35,910 nucleotides of DNA from a bacterium (GTDB lineage Archaea > Nanobdellota > Nanobdellia > SCGC-AAA011-G17 > GW2011-AR17): positions 1 to 35,910 of the forward strand of contig JAUYPF010000009.1 of assembly GCA_030697685.1 (NCBI GenBank). The letters are read 5' to 3'. How positions within the stretch are numbered: the first letter of the stretch is position 1; the number at the start of each line of letters is the position of its first letter. The position numbers and the translations under genes were made by a program. Under the pieces are notes generated by a model that was given only the letters and a program-made list of their open reading frames with translations, was not told the DNA's origin and did not search any database. Below are positions 24,165-34,637 of the stretch, piece after piece.

Positions 24165-25139
24165 TTATTTTATTTTTATAAAATTCATTCCTTTGAGATT
24201 TTTTGTCATATATTCTTTTGCTTTCTTTGTAATGTCTCCAGAAGAAAGATAGAGAGTAGGAAGCTTAAGATTTTGTCCTTCTGTAAATGCCAATAAAAGA
24301 TCTCCTTCATTGAGAATTTTCTTATTTCTTGCTTTCACAAAGTAAGTGAGTTCGCCTGCATTTGAAGGAATTTGTACTGTAAAATTGAATTCTTTATTTC
24401 TTGCAATAATAATTTTGTCTACAATCTTAATTTCTTTCTTCTTCAAATATTGAATTGTACTATTTTCAAAGTCACCATCAATTTTTTCTTTCTTTCCTTT
24501 ATCCACAAGCACTTCTTGAAGAAATTTCTTTTTCTTTCTCTTTGGTTCTTGTTTTTCTTCATCTTGTAAAATATGGCTTTCTTCCAATTGTAGTTTGCTT
24601 TCCTCTTTTTGTATTGTTTTTGTTCCTAAGTTTTTTGCAAGCTGCAACAAAGCTGTTTCTTCTTTTTTTGGTGCATAGATGCGTTCTAAAGATTTTTCAA
24701 TGAGTTCTTTTGCTTCTTGATCTGGAAGAAGATACCATTTCCAAAAAATTTCTTCTACATCACTTATAACTAGTTTTACAGGAATTGCAAAGTCTTCCAA
24801 CTCTCGTAAAGCAACACGCTCAAAAGGAAGGCAATCTCGATCTCGAAGTACTTTCTTTTCTGTAAGTATATCTAATGCTTCTCTTTGTTTTTGACCAAGA
24901 TTTCCTCGTATGAGTTCTACAATTCTCCCTTCCTGCTCTTTACAATAATACAAAGGTGAGCCACCTATTTTTGAACGAGTGAGTTTTATGCGCTTGTTTG
25001 TTATTAGTTCAGAAAGCAAAGCAGAGATGAAAATGTTTGTAGAACGAAACTCTTTTGCAATCACTGCTGGTAAAATAGGACCATGATTTTGTACATATTC
25101 GAAGACCCTTTCTTTGAGTTCTAAAATCCTATTTGTCAT
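24165..25139 (-). CDS. Hypothetical protein with N-terminal HTH
   Basis: LKERVFEYVQNHGPILPAVIAKEFRSTNIFISALLSELITNKRIKLTRSKIGGSPLYY winged-HTH-like. Confidence 0.75.
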   Translation of the reverse strand: MTNRILELKERVFEYVQNHGPILPAVIAKEFRSTNIFISALLSELITNKRIKLTRSKIGGSPLYYCKEQEGRIVELIRGNLGQKQREALDILTEKKVLRDRDCLPFERVALRELEDFAIPVKLVISDVEEIFWKWYLLPDQEAKELIEKSLERIYAPKKEETALLQLAKNLGTKTIQKEESKLQLEESHILQDEEKQEPKRKKKKFLQEVLVDKGKKEKIDGDFENSTIQYLKKKEIKIVDKIIIARNKEFNFTVQIPSNAGELTYFVKARNKKILNEGDLLLAFTEGQNLKLPTLYLSSGDITKKAKEYMTKNLKGMNFIKIK

Positions 25140-25245
25140 AGAGGAATTTTAAGAGTAGAGGGGTTTAAAAAGTTTTATGTAATTTTTTTCCATGAAGTAA
25201 ATTTTCCTCTTCATTTGTTGTTGTTTTATTCCTTTTTATAGATAG

Positions 25246-25809
25246 TTAAGGTCTTGTCCATTTTATTTCGTAGTATGTTACATCTGACTCTTCGTCTACA
25301 ATTCCAATAAGAAGTCTTTTTCTTGTGGAATGTGCAACCCTATTCTTTGCAGAAAATTCATACCAACTACATACATCACTTTCAGAAATTGGATACATAA
25401 TCCACTTTGCATGATCATCTCCAGGCTTTACCCCACGATCATAGACACGAAAGTCTGCACCAAACTTTAATGCAGTCTTTACAATGTAACCACGATTACG
25501 CATATCTTTGAATGTTGCATAACGCACAAAAAAGTTTGCTTCTGCTTTTCCTGCAATTTTTAAGAGCTGATCAAAAGAAAGTTCTTTTTTTCCTTGCATG
25601 ACTTGCATTTTTCCTCTTTCTACAAGGTATAATGCTTCCACTAGGGAATATTGAAATTTTTTCTGGAAAGGCTCACCATAACGGCTCTTCTCATAGAAGT
25701 CTCTGCTTGCATTTGTTGCTTCCGCAAGTACTTTGCCATCACAATACTCTGCTGAAATCTTTTCTTGTATTTCAGGCTCTGAAATGATGTCCTTTGGCTT
25801 TTTTTCCAT
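25246..25809 (-). CDS. endA: tRNA-intron endonuclease
   Basis: GADFRVYDRGVKPGDDHAKWIMYPI...VAHSTRKRLLIGIVDE with the Y/H/K catalytic pattern. Confidence 0.92.
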   Translation of the reverse strand: MEKKPKDIISEPEIQEKISAEYCDGKVLAEATNASRDFYEKSRYGEPFQKKFQYSLVEALYLVERGKMQVMQGKKELSFDQLLKIAGKAEANFFVRYATFKDMRNRGYIVKTALKFGADFRVYDRGVKPGDDHAKWIMYPISESDVCSWYEFSAKNRVAHSTRKRLLIGIVDEESDVTYYEIKWTRP

Positions 25810-25861
25810 ATGTAAAATTGAAAGGCAAAGTATTTAAAAAGCTTTTCTTTTAAAATAGAGT

Positions 25862-26752
25862 ATGGAAATTATACTTTTGGGTACAAGTTCTATGATACCC
25901 ACGGAAGAACGCAATCACTCTGGAGCTTTCCTTAGATACAAAGAAGAAAATATCCTTATTGATTGCGGCGAAGGAACACAGAGGCAGATTCGGAAAGCTG
26001 GACTCTCAGCAATGAGGATTACAAAAATTCTGATCACACACTGGCATGGTGACCATATTCTTGGACTGCCTGGATTATTTCTCACCTTAGGATCTCAAAA
26101 CTATTCTGGAACTCTAGTTATTTATGGACCTGTTGGAAGTAAAGATTACATTCAAGGAATCATGCAACTTTTTGTCCCTAGAGAACTTGTTCAATACAAA
26201 GTTATTGAAGTTGATTCTGGAATCTTTTTTGAGAATGAAGAATTTTTTCTTGAAGCAATTCCTTTGCAACATGGTACACGATGTCTTGGATATAGATGCG
26301 CAGAAAAGGATAGGAGAAGAGTTGATATGAAAGCCTTGAAAAAAATTGGTGTCAAAGAAGGACCACATATCAAACAACTACAAAAAGGAGAGGATATTAT
26401 CTATCAAGGAAAGAAAATCAAAGCAAAGAATTTTACTACACTTGTTCCTGGAAAAAAAATTAGTATTGTCACAGACACTCTTTATTGTGATGCTGCTATT
26501 GAAATTGCAAAAGATGCAGACATTCTTTTTTGTGAAAGTACATTTCTTGGAGATCTTAAAGAACAAGCAATAGAAAGAAAACATATGACCGCAACACAAG
26601 CAGCAACTATTGCAAAGAAAGCTAAAGTGAAAAAATTAGTGTTGATACATTTCTCACAAAGATATAAGGATCTTTCTCTTTTTACAAAAGAAGCAAAGAA
26701 AACATTTCCTTATGTTGTTGCTGGAAAAGATTTGCAGAAATTTACTGTTTAG
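25862..26752 (+). CDS. rnz: Ribonuclease Z
   Basis: LLGTSSMIPTEERNHSGAFLRY, ITHWHGDHILGLPGL, IVTDTLYCD; metallo-beta-lactamase fold. Confidence 0.95.
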   Translation: MEIILLGTSSMIPTEERNHSGAFLRYKEENILIDCGEGTQRQIRKAGLSAMRITKILITHWHGDHILGLPGLFLTLGSQNYSGTLVIYGPVGSKDYIQGIMQLFVPRELVQYKVIEVDSGIFFENEEFFLEAIPLQHGTRCLGYRCAEKDRRRVDMKALKKIGVKEGPHIKQLQKGEDIIYQGKKIKAKNFTTLVPGKKISIVTDTLYCDAAIEIAKDADILFCESTFLGDLKEQAIERKHMTATQAATIAKKAKVKKLVLIHFSQRYKDLSLFTKEAKKTFPYVVAGKDLQKFTV

Positions 26753-27614
26753 TTTTTTCTTTAAAGCGTAAAAAGACATAAATTGTTGTCCAAATATCTA
26801 CAGTAATCCCAATAAGTATATTGATAATCCTCCATAATAAAGAGAGTATAGTTACTAAAGTTATTATAGATAGGAAAGAAAGGCTCATCTCAATTAATGT
26901 CCCTAGGATATAATTTATTGCCCAGAAAATAATTGTTAAAACAATGACAATTAGCCATGTTTCTAAAAGATATTTTGGTTGTTCTTTTAATGCTTTATAT
27001 GATTCTTTGATTATTTGTATAGGCTGTTTTGTTTGTTTTAAGAACATTATTGGATACCGAAAAAGAATTGCTAGTTTTATGTAAATAAGCACTAAGATCC
27101 CTAAAATAATCCAGACTGCAAATGCAAGCCATAAGGCAAGATTTTCATTTAAAGAAAATAAAAGAAAATAGACCCCTAAACTTATTACAGAAACTATAAT
27201 GATGGAAATAAGACTTAAGAAATAAACTATTACTCTTAAAAAGACAACTGGCCAAAAAAAACCTCTTCTTTCTTTCCATGAATTGATTAAAGAAATCTTT
27301 TTTCCTATGAGCATTTCTCTAATCATAGAAAATTTAAATATAATTACGCCTACACCAAAAATAAAAGTCACTAGAAAAAAAGTTACTGCAGAAATAATAA
27401 TTTCTTTCAAATTTTCTGAAAGAAAAACCTTGATTAGCTCAAAGGAAGCTAGTTCTGTTGATTGAAATAAAGCGAGAAAACCTGAAGCGTTTGTATACAA
27501 ATATAAATAATACAATAAAATAGAAGTTACTGCTGTCATTAAAATATCTGGAAGATATAAAATTGGATTTTTTCTAAGAAATCTGAAGCTTTCTTGTAAA
27601 TTTTTAATGTGCAT
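26742..27614 (-). CDS. Multi-pass membrane protein of unknown function
   Basis: 290 aa with several hydrophobic segments. Confidence 0.75.
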   Translation of the reverse strand: MHIKNLQESFRFLRKNPILYLPDILMTAVTSILLYYLYLYTNASGFLALFQSTELASFELIKVFLSENLKEIIISAVTFFLVTFIFGVGVIIFKFSMIREMLIGKKISLINSWKERRGFFWPVVFLRVIVYFLSLISIIIVSVISLGVYFLLFSLNENLALWLAFAVWIILGILVLIYIKLAILFRYPIMFLKQTKQPIQIIKESYKALKEQPKYLLETWLIVIVLTIIFWAINYILGTLIEMSLSFLSIITLVTILSLLWRIINILIGITVDIWTTIYVFLRFKEKTKQ

Positions 27615-27640
27615 TGTGAAACTTTAGATCTTTTAGTTTA

Positions 27641-28639
27641 TTAAATTTTTGTTATCACATTTTCTTTTACTTTAAATTTTATATCCAGGAATTGTTCGAT
27701 AACTTGAATATTTGTTTTGATATGGTTTGTTATTTTTGGCGCCTTATACGAGCCTCCTGCAAGAGCAATATATGGAAGAAGCATATCTGCAGTATGAATA
27801 TCTACTGTTCCATTTTCATAGGAATCAAGAAGAGACTCTACTGCTTCTTCTGCTACTTTCTCTGCAGTCTTTCCTTTTTCACCTAGTGCATCTCCACCAA
27901 AAAAAGAATGTTCTGTTTCTATTGTTATTTGTAAGCCTGAACCTGTGTTTAAAGTATCTACATATTCTGTTTGTATATGTATAGGAATGTCTGGAAATTT
28001 TTTGAAAAGCATATGTTTTGCTGTTTTTATCTGACGCTCGGCAACTTCTGCTTTTTCTAAATCCTTAGAAGCAATAGAAACCACTTTTATTGAAACAATT
28101 TTTCCTTTTTCTTGGATATACAATGGTTTTAATGTTGTTTTTTGAGAAAATACTTCTAGTTCAGCTCCACCTTTTGGGAAAAAACCCTGGCGGATAATAT
28201 TCATGTCTACAATATAATTCATTTTTTTAAAGAGAGGAAAGAGAACATTTTCAAAATGATGAATGGGTGGAGCAAATTTTCCATAGGTTGCACCGCCTTT
28301 TATACTTAAATCTATTTTTGTATGCAGTGCGGGAATAAGGAGTACTTGAAGGATTAACCCTACAGAACCAGCTGTACTAATTTTTACTTCTATGTCACCT
28401 TTTTTTAATTTATTTGGGGAGAAAATAATTTTTGTAGAGCCTTTTTCTGCACCTTTTAGTTCTGCATTAGACAGCTTTTGCATTGCAAAGACTCCTTGTA
28501 AATGCTGTTCTTGGAGTCCAGGATTGGGACGTCCTATACGAATATTTTCTATAGTACATTCTTTTCCTGTAATTGCTGAAAGACCTAATGCAGTACGAAG
28601 AATTTGTCCCCCACCTTCTTTTCCATCTATGATAATCAT
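27641..28639 (-). CDS. rtcA: RNA 3'-terminal phosphate cyclase
   Basis: IDGKEGGGQILRTALGLSAITGKECTIENIRIGRPNPGLQEQHLQ, HTADMLLPYIALAGG. Confidence 0.95.
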   Translation of the reverse strand: MIIIDGKEGGGQILRTALGLSAITGKECTIENIRIGRPNPGLQEQHLQGVFAMQKLSNAELKGAEKGSTKIIFSPNKLKKGDIEVKISTAGSVGLILQVLLIPALHTKIDLSIKGGATYGKFAPPIHHFENVLFPLFKKMNYIVDMNIIRQGFFPKGGAELEVFSQKTTLKPLYIQEKGKIVSIKVVSIASKDLEKAEVAERQIKTAKHMLFKKFPDIPIHIQTEYVDTLNTGSGLQITIETEHSFFGGDALGEKGKTAEKVAEEAVESLLDSYENGTVDIHTADMLLPYIALAGGSYKAPKITNHIKTNIQVIEQFLDIKFKVKENVITKI

Positions 28640-28695
28640 ATTATAATTGTTTGAAAGGAGCTTTTTAAGAGTTATGGATTCAAAAAGGATACTTT

Positions 28696-29247
28696 TTATA
28701 ATTTTAATTTCATTTTAAGAACTTTTAATAATTCTGGGAATTTATTCTTGTCTACATCAGAACTAAAATGCCCTTGATCGTTAAACTCATAATATTCTGT
28801 ATTTAATTTTTTTGCTATATATCGTGCTTCTTCTACAGGAATAAAAGGATCATTTATAGAATGAAAATGAATAATCCATTTTACATTTTGTTTAATTTTT
28901 TCCCAGTGCCATTCTTCATCAAAATACCCACTTGCTTTTTCTTTTTGGTCAGCTAAGTCTGTATAGGAAGCTCCTACAATAACTAATCCAATTAATTTAT
29001 GAATTTCTGCATATCGCAAAGCAGCAAGTGCTCCAGAAGAGTGGCCAATGAGTATTGAATCTTTATTATTTTGTAACTGTTCTTCGATAAATGGTATCCA
29101 ATATTTTCTTCTTGCAAGATCAGCATCAGGCATATTCTTTGCTATAATCTTTAAGTTTAAATTTTCTAATTCTTTTCTTATCCAAGGATACCAAATTTCA
29201 GAATTAATATCTGCATCTCCATTACCAGGAACAAGCATTATTTGCAT
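28696..29247 (-). CDS. Alpha/beta hydrolase (RBBP9/YdeN-like)
   Basis: MLVPGNGDADINSEIWYPWI, ILIGHSSGALAALRYAE, HSINDPFIPVEEA, GHFSSD. Confidence 0.88.
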   Translation of the reverse strand: MQIMLVPGNGDADINSEIWYPWIRKELENLNLKIIAKNMPDADLARRKYWIPFIEEQLQNNKDSILIGHSSGALAALRYAEIHKLIGLVIVGASYTDLADQKEKASGYFDEEWHWEKIKQNVKWIIHFHSINDPFIPVEEARYIAKKLNTEYYEFNDQGHFSSDVDKNKFPELLKVLKMKLKL

Positions 29248-29314
29248 ATTAAAAATAAACTATTAAATATTTATAAAACCTTCTTTAATATATGCAAAAT
29301 TTTGAAGAATTATT

Positions 29315-30427
29315 TTAGGAATTTTTCTTAGTTAACTCAATTATTGCTTCACTATGGAGTGTTTGCGGGAAAAGATCAAAAAGTGCTACACTTTTTATTT
29401 CATAATCTCTGAACTTTGGAAGATCTTTTGCAAGCTGTTGAGGATTACAAGAAATGTAGATAATACATTCTGGTTTTTGTTGATTTAAAACAGTTATAGT
29501 TTTTTGGTCCATTCCTGTTCTAGGAGGATCTGTTATTACAAATAATGGCTTTTTCCATTCGAGACGTGCAATCTGCTTTGCATCCATTACTATTGCTGAG
29601 ACATTTTTTTGATTATTTTCTTCAATATTTTTCTTTGCTTTTTCTATAGATTCTTTTACACTTTCGATAATTAAAACATCTTTAAAATATTCTGCATTCA
29701 TAATCCCAAAAGTTCCTACCCCACCATATAGATCCAGAAGCATTGTATCTTTTGTATTATATTTTTTTAAAATATTTGTTACATATTCCTGCATTTTCTC
29801 TGCCATTCTGTGATTATTTTGGAAAAAACCCTGAATAGGATAAGAAAATATTTTTTTATTATATGATGTTTGTAAAAAATCCTTTCCTTTGATACAAATA
29901 TATTCTGAAGATATGCTCATATCAGTTTGAGCCTGGACATAGGTAATAAGAATATTTTTTGCTGTTGATTTTTGTGCAAACTCTTTTATTTTTTCTATGG
30001 CTTCTCCAATTCTTGTAGAATTCTTGTTTAGTACAAAAGAAATGGAAGAATCTTCTGGAGTAGAACGAATTACCGCATAGCGAAAAGTGCCAGAATGTTT
30101 TCGCAGATCAAATGCATCACAATCTGCAAAAAAGGCTAGTATTTCTTTCATAAAGAGATTTATCTTTTCTTCTGCAATGGCACATTGTTCAATGGGGATT
30201 ATTTTATCCCAATGACTTTTTTTTCTTAAACCTATACCATCTTTGTGAAATATAAAGTCCATACGATTTCTATAGTGATATTCTTTATCAGAAAATACTT
30301 CAATACCATCTCTTTTTGTTATTTGCTGCAGATATTTCTTTTTATTTTCTAATTGTAGAGCGTAGTCTATATGTTGTGCAGTACAGCCGCCACAATTATT
30401 AAAATAAGGACAAAGGGGAGTTGCCAT
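29315..30427 (-). CDS. RumA/TrmA-family uracil-5-methyltransferase
   Basis: CPYFNNCGGCTAQHIDYALQLENKKKYL Fe-S motif; LLDLYGGVGTFG; VITDPPRTGMD; IYISCNPQQLAKDL. Confidence 0.93.
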   Translation of the reverse strand: MATPLCPYFNNCGGCTAQHIDYALQLENKKKYLQQITKRDGIEVFSDKEYHYRNRMDFIFHKDGIGLRKKSHWDKIIPIEQCAIAEEKINLFMKEILAFFADCDAFDLRKHSGTFRYAVIRSTPEDSSISFVLNKNSTRIGEAIEKIKEFAQKSTAKNILITYVQAQTDMSISSEYICIKGKDFLQTSYNKKIFSYPIQGFFQNNHRMAEKMQEYVTNILKKYNTKDTMLLDLYGGVGTFGIMNAEYFKDVLIIESVKESIEKAKKNIEENNQKNVSAIVMDAKQIARLEWKKPLFVITDPPRTGMDQKTITVLNQQKPECIIYISCNPQQLAKDLPKFRDYEIKSVALFDLFPQTLHSEAIIELTKKNS

Positions 30428-30457
30428 GGATTTTTAGTTCTGAAAGGATTTAAGAAG

Positions 30458-31174
30458 CTATCTATATCTTTCTCTGAATGGATTTAGTGCTTTCCATTCT
30501 GGGAAAGATGGACACTCACTTGGTGCACTTTTAGGGATATGTTCCTTGCCCCACATATACATCCCACAGGGATTTAATAACCCTTTTCCATACCACTCTT
30601 CTTCTTTCTTCTTTTTTGCTTCTTCTAGTGGGACAAAGTGATAAATAAGCACTTTAGAAAAAGTAGCAAAATCTCTTTCTGGATTATATCCTAAACTTGC
30701 ATACTCCAAAACTAACTCCATAAATTTTGTGTTTAAATCCCTATGAAAAAATCTATTTGTTAATTGGCCTTTTACTTTTCTTGATATTTCCATACCTTGA
30801 ACCTCTAAAAACGCAAACTCTAAGTGTCCTAAATGATGGGTTTCTCTCTCTCTTTCTAAAACTGAAAAATCTTTTTGTCTTATTCTTTCGTCAGCATCCA
30901 AAATGAGAATCCAATTTGTGCTTACCCTCTCTATCGAAACATTTCTTGAAGGGCCATAGCCATCAAATGGATGATCTCTCACTTCTAGATGAGGATATTC
31001 ACCTTTTGCTTGTTCTAAATATTCCCTTGTCCCATCTTTCGATCCTGTATCGACAATTATTGCTCTTTCTACAAATGGAAGTGTACTATCAACAAAATCT
31101 TTTATTCCACCAGCAGGATTCATTATCTCATCACGGATGATTGCACAAAGGCTTGTATCTCTTAGGATTGCCAT
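30458..31174 (-). CDS. Family 2 glycosyltransferase
   Basis: RDEIMNPAGGIKDFVDSTLPFVERAIIVDTGSKDGT...ILDADERI. Confidence 0.9.
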   Translation of the reverse strand: MAILRDTSLCAIIRDEIMNPAGGIKDFVDSTLPFVERAIIVDTGSKDGTREYLEQAKGEYPHLEVRDHPFDGYGPSRNVSIERVSTNWILILDADERIRQKDFSVLERERETHHLGHLEFAFLEVQGMEISRKVKGQLTNRFFHRDLNTKFMELVLEYASLGYNPERDFATFSKVLIYHFVPLEEAKKKKEEEWYGKGLLNPCGMYMWGKEHIPKSAPSECPSFPEWKALNPFRERYR

Positions 31175-31237
31175 AGCCTTTTTTGTAAAAGGCCTTATTT
31201 AAAAAGCTTTTTATAGCTGCCTTTTCTCTTTTCAAAG

Positions 31238-31804
31238 ATGCTTCAAAAACTATTCAAGAAAGATACAAAAGATTTCGCACAAGAACTTTTAGGAATGTAT
31301 CTTATTCATGAATCTCCAGAAGGAAAAACAATTGGAAAAATTGTTGAAACAGAAGCATACCTTTGGAATGATCCTGCTGCACATTCCTTTCGAGGAAAAA
31401 CAATGAGAAATAGTCCTATGTTTGGTAAGCCAGGAACTGCCTATGTCTATTTTACCTATGGGATGCATTATTGTTTTAATGTTGTCACTGCAAATGTAGG
31501 CATTGGAGAAGCAGTGCTTATACGCGCACTTGAACCAATAGAAGGAATTGAACTTATGAAAAAAAGAAGGAAGAGGGAGGATTTGTATAATCTTTGTAAT
31601 GGACCTGCAAAGCTTGTGCAAGCCATGGGGATTAGCAAAGAACATAATACTCATTTTCTTCTCCACAAACCATTATATCTTGAAGAGAGAAAAAAAGAAA
31701 TGTTTTCTATTGTAAAAAAAACACGAATAGGAATTAGCCTTGCAAAAAATAAACTCTTTCGTTTTTACATCAAAGGAAATGATTTTGTTTCTTTTCCTGT
31801 TTAA
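31238..31804 (+). CDS. 3-methyladenine DNA glycosylase (AAG/MPG family)
   Basis: [52 protein letters not shown]...[12 protein letters not shown]. Confidence 0.95.
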   Translation: MLQKLFKKDTKDFAQELLGMYLIHESPEGKTIGKIVETEAYLWNDPAAHSFRGKTMRNSPMFGKPGTAYVYFTYGMHYCFNVVTANVGIGEAVLIRALEPIEGIELMKKRRKREDLYNLCNGPAKLVQAMGISKEHNTHFLLHKPLYLEERKKEMFSIVKKTRIGISLAKNKLFRFYIKGNDFVSFPV

Positions 31805-33078
31805 ATTAAAAGTTCATCCAGATTTTCATCCCAATTATTTGTATGAACTCTGTCTGCCATTTCTGCAATTGCTGCAAGAGGGATCATTTTTGATGCTGGG
31901 GCTTTATTTGTATGCGCCCAAGACTCAATCTCCAGCCAATCCTCCGGTTCTGTATTTGCATCATTATCAGGTGTGCTTAGAGAAGCATCCATTGAAGAGG
32001 CATATACATCATCTGGATTCAAACGTATCCATATATTATTACTTGAGAAACCATCATACCCTTGATGAGTATTTGGTTTGTCTTTTACTGCTTGTACATG
32101 GTCCCTTTCTGCAAAAACGAGCATGACATGTATATCTTTCTTTATTTTATCATAATTAAAAACTGTTTCTCTAAAATCCCATAGCTCTTCTGCTAATTCT
32201 GGTGTTGCAAGATTTTCTGGTCGTTCTATGCTTTCAAAAGCATTATTTTCTTCTAAAGCTTTTAGCAAAGCACGAGAATAAAATAGTTTTCCAAACATAT
32301 TAGGATGTTTGTCGCTTAAAACATACTCCACTACATCTAACTTTTTATTTTCATTTGCGTCAAAGTATGGAGCTTCACTTTTTGCATCCCATTGTACTGT
32401 AGAGTAATCTATACTTATAATTGTTGGAGAATAATCTTTTGGATAGGAATAAAAGGGATTATACACTGGATGATTATTTTCATCCCAATATCCAAGCTCT
32501 AAAGCATATAGTGTATCACTGGTAGGATTTTCTCTTCCTACAAAATAGTCCACATCAAGCTCATCTGCATAGAGTGCAAGAACATTTGTTGCTGCAATTC
32601 CTGGATGCGAAAAAGCATACAAACCAAGATTTTCTGTGTCTATAGAAATTTCTGATAAATCCTGTATATATTTTCCATTGGTATTAGGAATATCCCCAGA
32701 TGCAAAACGGATTACATCACGCAGTGCTTTGAGAGAATCTTCTCCTCCATAATCATATACTCCTTCACTTTTTGCTCCAGAAGGATCTGATTTTCCAGGC
32801 CAAAGATATGTTATATGAACAAAACCTAGTTCTGTGCTTTGTGTAAATTCTTTATCAAAAGTAGGTTCTTTTGGTGTGAAAAATGTTGAAACAGGAATAA
32901 TAACTGGAGCATTTGTATATCTTGGTTCTTTTGGAAGCGTAACCTGTACTGCAATATCTTTTCCTTCTGAATCAATATATGTTACAAAACTTTCTCCTGC
33001 TCTAGCTTTGTTTTCCTCTATGGAACAACTTGTAAAAAAAAGAAGAATAAGAAGAAGTATAAAAAATATTCTTTTCAT
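31801..33078 (-). CDS. Putative lipoprotein, alpha/beta-hydrolase-like
   Basis: Signal [19 protein letters not shown] with a lipobox-like Cys; 425 aa. Confidence 0.7.
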   Translation of the reverse strand: MKRIFFILLLILLFFTSCSIEENKARAGESFVTYIDSEGKDIAVQVTLPKEPRYTNAPVIIPVSTFFTPKEPTFDKEFTQSTELGFVHITYLWPGKSDPSGAKSEGVYDYGGEDSLKALRDVIRFASGDIPNTNGKYIQDLSEISIDTENLGLYAFSHPGIAATNVLALYADELDVDYFVGRENPTSDTLYALELGYWDENNHPVYNPFYSYPKDYSPTIISIDYSTVQWDAKSEAPYFDANENKKLDVVEYVLSDKHPNMFGKLFYSRALLKALEENNAFESIERPENLATPELAEELWDFRETVFNYDKIKKDIHVMLVFAERDHVQAVKDKPNTHQGYDGFSSNNIWIRLNPDDVYASSMDASLSTPDNDANTEPEDWLEIESWAHTNKAPASKMIPLAAIAEMADRVHTNNWDENLDELLI

Positions 33079-33854
33079 TGTTTTCTTCTATACTCCTGCA
33101 AAGATCTTTGTGCAAGAAAAGTATCCTTTTTTATGGTATTATATATTTCTTGCATTTTTGCATCACTATTAATCCAATTTTTATAAAAACAAATTGCTTC
33201 ATGCATTTCTTTCATTTCCCGCAGCTTTTGTGCAAACTCACTCCAAACAGAAATAGAAGAAATTTGTCCTTTAAGTCCTTTTCCTGTATTTTCATGTGTG
33301 TTCCATTCTCTTTCTAAGAAAAAAAGATGTACTGGTGTGTCTATCAGTTCAAAAAGCTTTTTTAAGCTATCATCAATTATTGCGCGTGCATGTATTTTTC
33401 TGCACATATCTGCTTTTGCTTGGTCATTTGTTCCATAGATTGCTTCGATAGGAAGATGATGTTTTTTTACAAAAATCTTACAGGCTTCTAAAGATTGATT
33501 TGCTCTAGAGGTGATTATCGTAAAACGAAAAGATTCTTTGCATAAGGCATTAAGGACTTCTTTACAATGAGGATCCAATATATACTCATCCATATGCTGG
33601 ACTGTTACTTTGTCCATGAGTTGTTTGTACATTACTGAACCTAATGGATAAGTCTCTGACATACAAGTCCTTGGATTAATATTTATTTTATGATACTCTT
33701 TGGCATATTTTATTTTTACATGCTCACCTATTGCAATGCAGCCATCAAAATCTAAGGCTACATGTATTGTTTGTGCAATATAATTCTTAAGCATTGTTTC
33801 CTTTATAGTATGATAGTTCTTAAATATTTCTCTTACGCTGCTGGTGCATAACAA
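33075..33854 (-). CDS. HAD-like hydrolase
   Basis: VALDFDGCIAIGEHV, FTIITSRANQS, RAIIDDSLKKL; 4-bp overlap with the downstream lipoprotein gene. Confidence 0.75.
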   Translation of the reverse strand: MLCTSSVREIFKNYHTIKETMLKNYIAQTIHVALDFDGCIAIGEHVKIKYAKEYHKININPRTCMSETYPLGSVMYKQLMDKVTVQHMDEYILDPHCKEVLNALCKESFRFTIITSRANQSLEACKIFVKKHHLPIEAIYGTNDQAKADMCRKIHARAIIDDSLKKLFELIDTPVHLFFLEREWNTHENTGKGLKGQISSISVWSEFAQKLREMKEMHEAICFYKNWINSDAKMQEIYNTIKKDTFLAQRSLQEYRRKQ

Positions 33855-33950
33855 AAGCCTCGTATCCTAAGGTCATGTATTTTTCTTAAAAAATTTCCAA
33901 TTCTTTTTGTACAGTGTGCCATGTTTGTCCCCTCCCATCTTATCACCACT

Positions 33951-34526
33951 TTATGTTTGAAAACTCTTTATTATTGCCCCTAATTTAGCCATATTCCTTT
34001 TTTTCCCTTCATCACGTAATTTTACTGCTGCAGTTGAATAATACATATGATTTCTGAGGAATTGTAGAGAACTTGTATACCATCCTTCTCCTTCTGGAAT
34101 CCCTAATTCTTTTCTTACCGCTTCATTTTTTATTAAAAAATCATCCCTTCCAAGATTATCAAGGTCTGCATCACATAAAATTTCTTGAAGGAAATTTTTT
34201 GGAGCTGTAGGAATTTTTGTGGCTAAAATTAGAGAAGCTATTTGCTCAATTTGTGTTGTTGAATAACCTATTCCTGGAAGATAACGCCTTGCAAACTCTG
34301 CAGTTCTTTCTTCATTATCCTTTGCGGTTGGAATAAGAATTGCATCGTGAAGAAGTCCTGCGCTTCCAACAATTAATGTTTGCTCTGGACTGAGACCAGA
34401 TAGTTTTGCTAAACGCATAGATGCAAGATACACATCCACTGCATGTCCAAAATTATGATAAGGTAAATCTGGCATCATTGCACCCACCAAAGACATTAGA
34501 TTTCTTTCATCTTGATATACAACCAT
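33951..34526 (-). CDS. HD-domain phosphohydrolase
   Basis: YHNFGHAVDV, GLLHDAILIP, LCDADLDNLGR motifs. Confidence 0.88.
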   Translation of the reverse strand: MVVYQDERNLMSLVGAMMPDLPYHNFGHAVDVYLASMRLAKLSGLSPEQTLIVGSAGLLHDAILIPTAKDNEERTAEFARRYLPGIGYSTTQIEQIASLILATKIPTAPKNFLQEILCDADLDNLGRDDFLIKNEAVRKELGIPEGEGWYTSSLQFLRNHMYYSTAAVKLRDEGKKRNMAKLGAIIKSFQT

Positions 34527-34637
34527 GTTTGTACCTCCAAACCTAATATACTATAGTCAAAGGTATATAAAAAATAATTTATCCAAAATTGCCTATTTTC
34601 CGAAGAATTTAAATATTTATTGCGTTATATACCTTAT

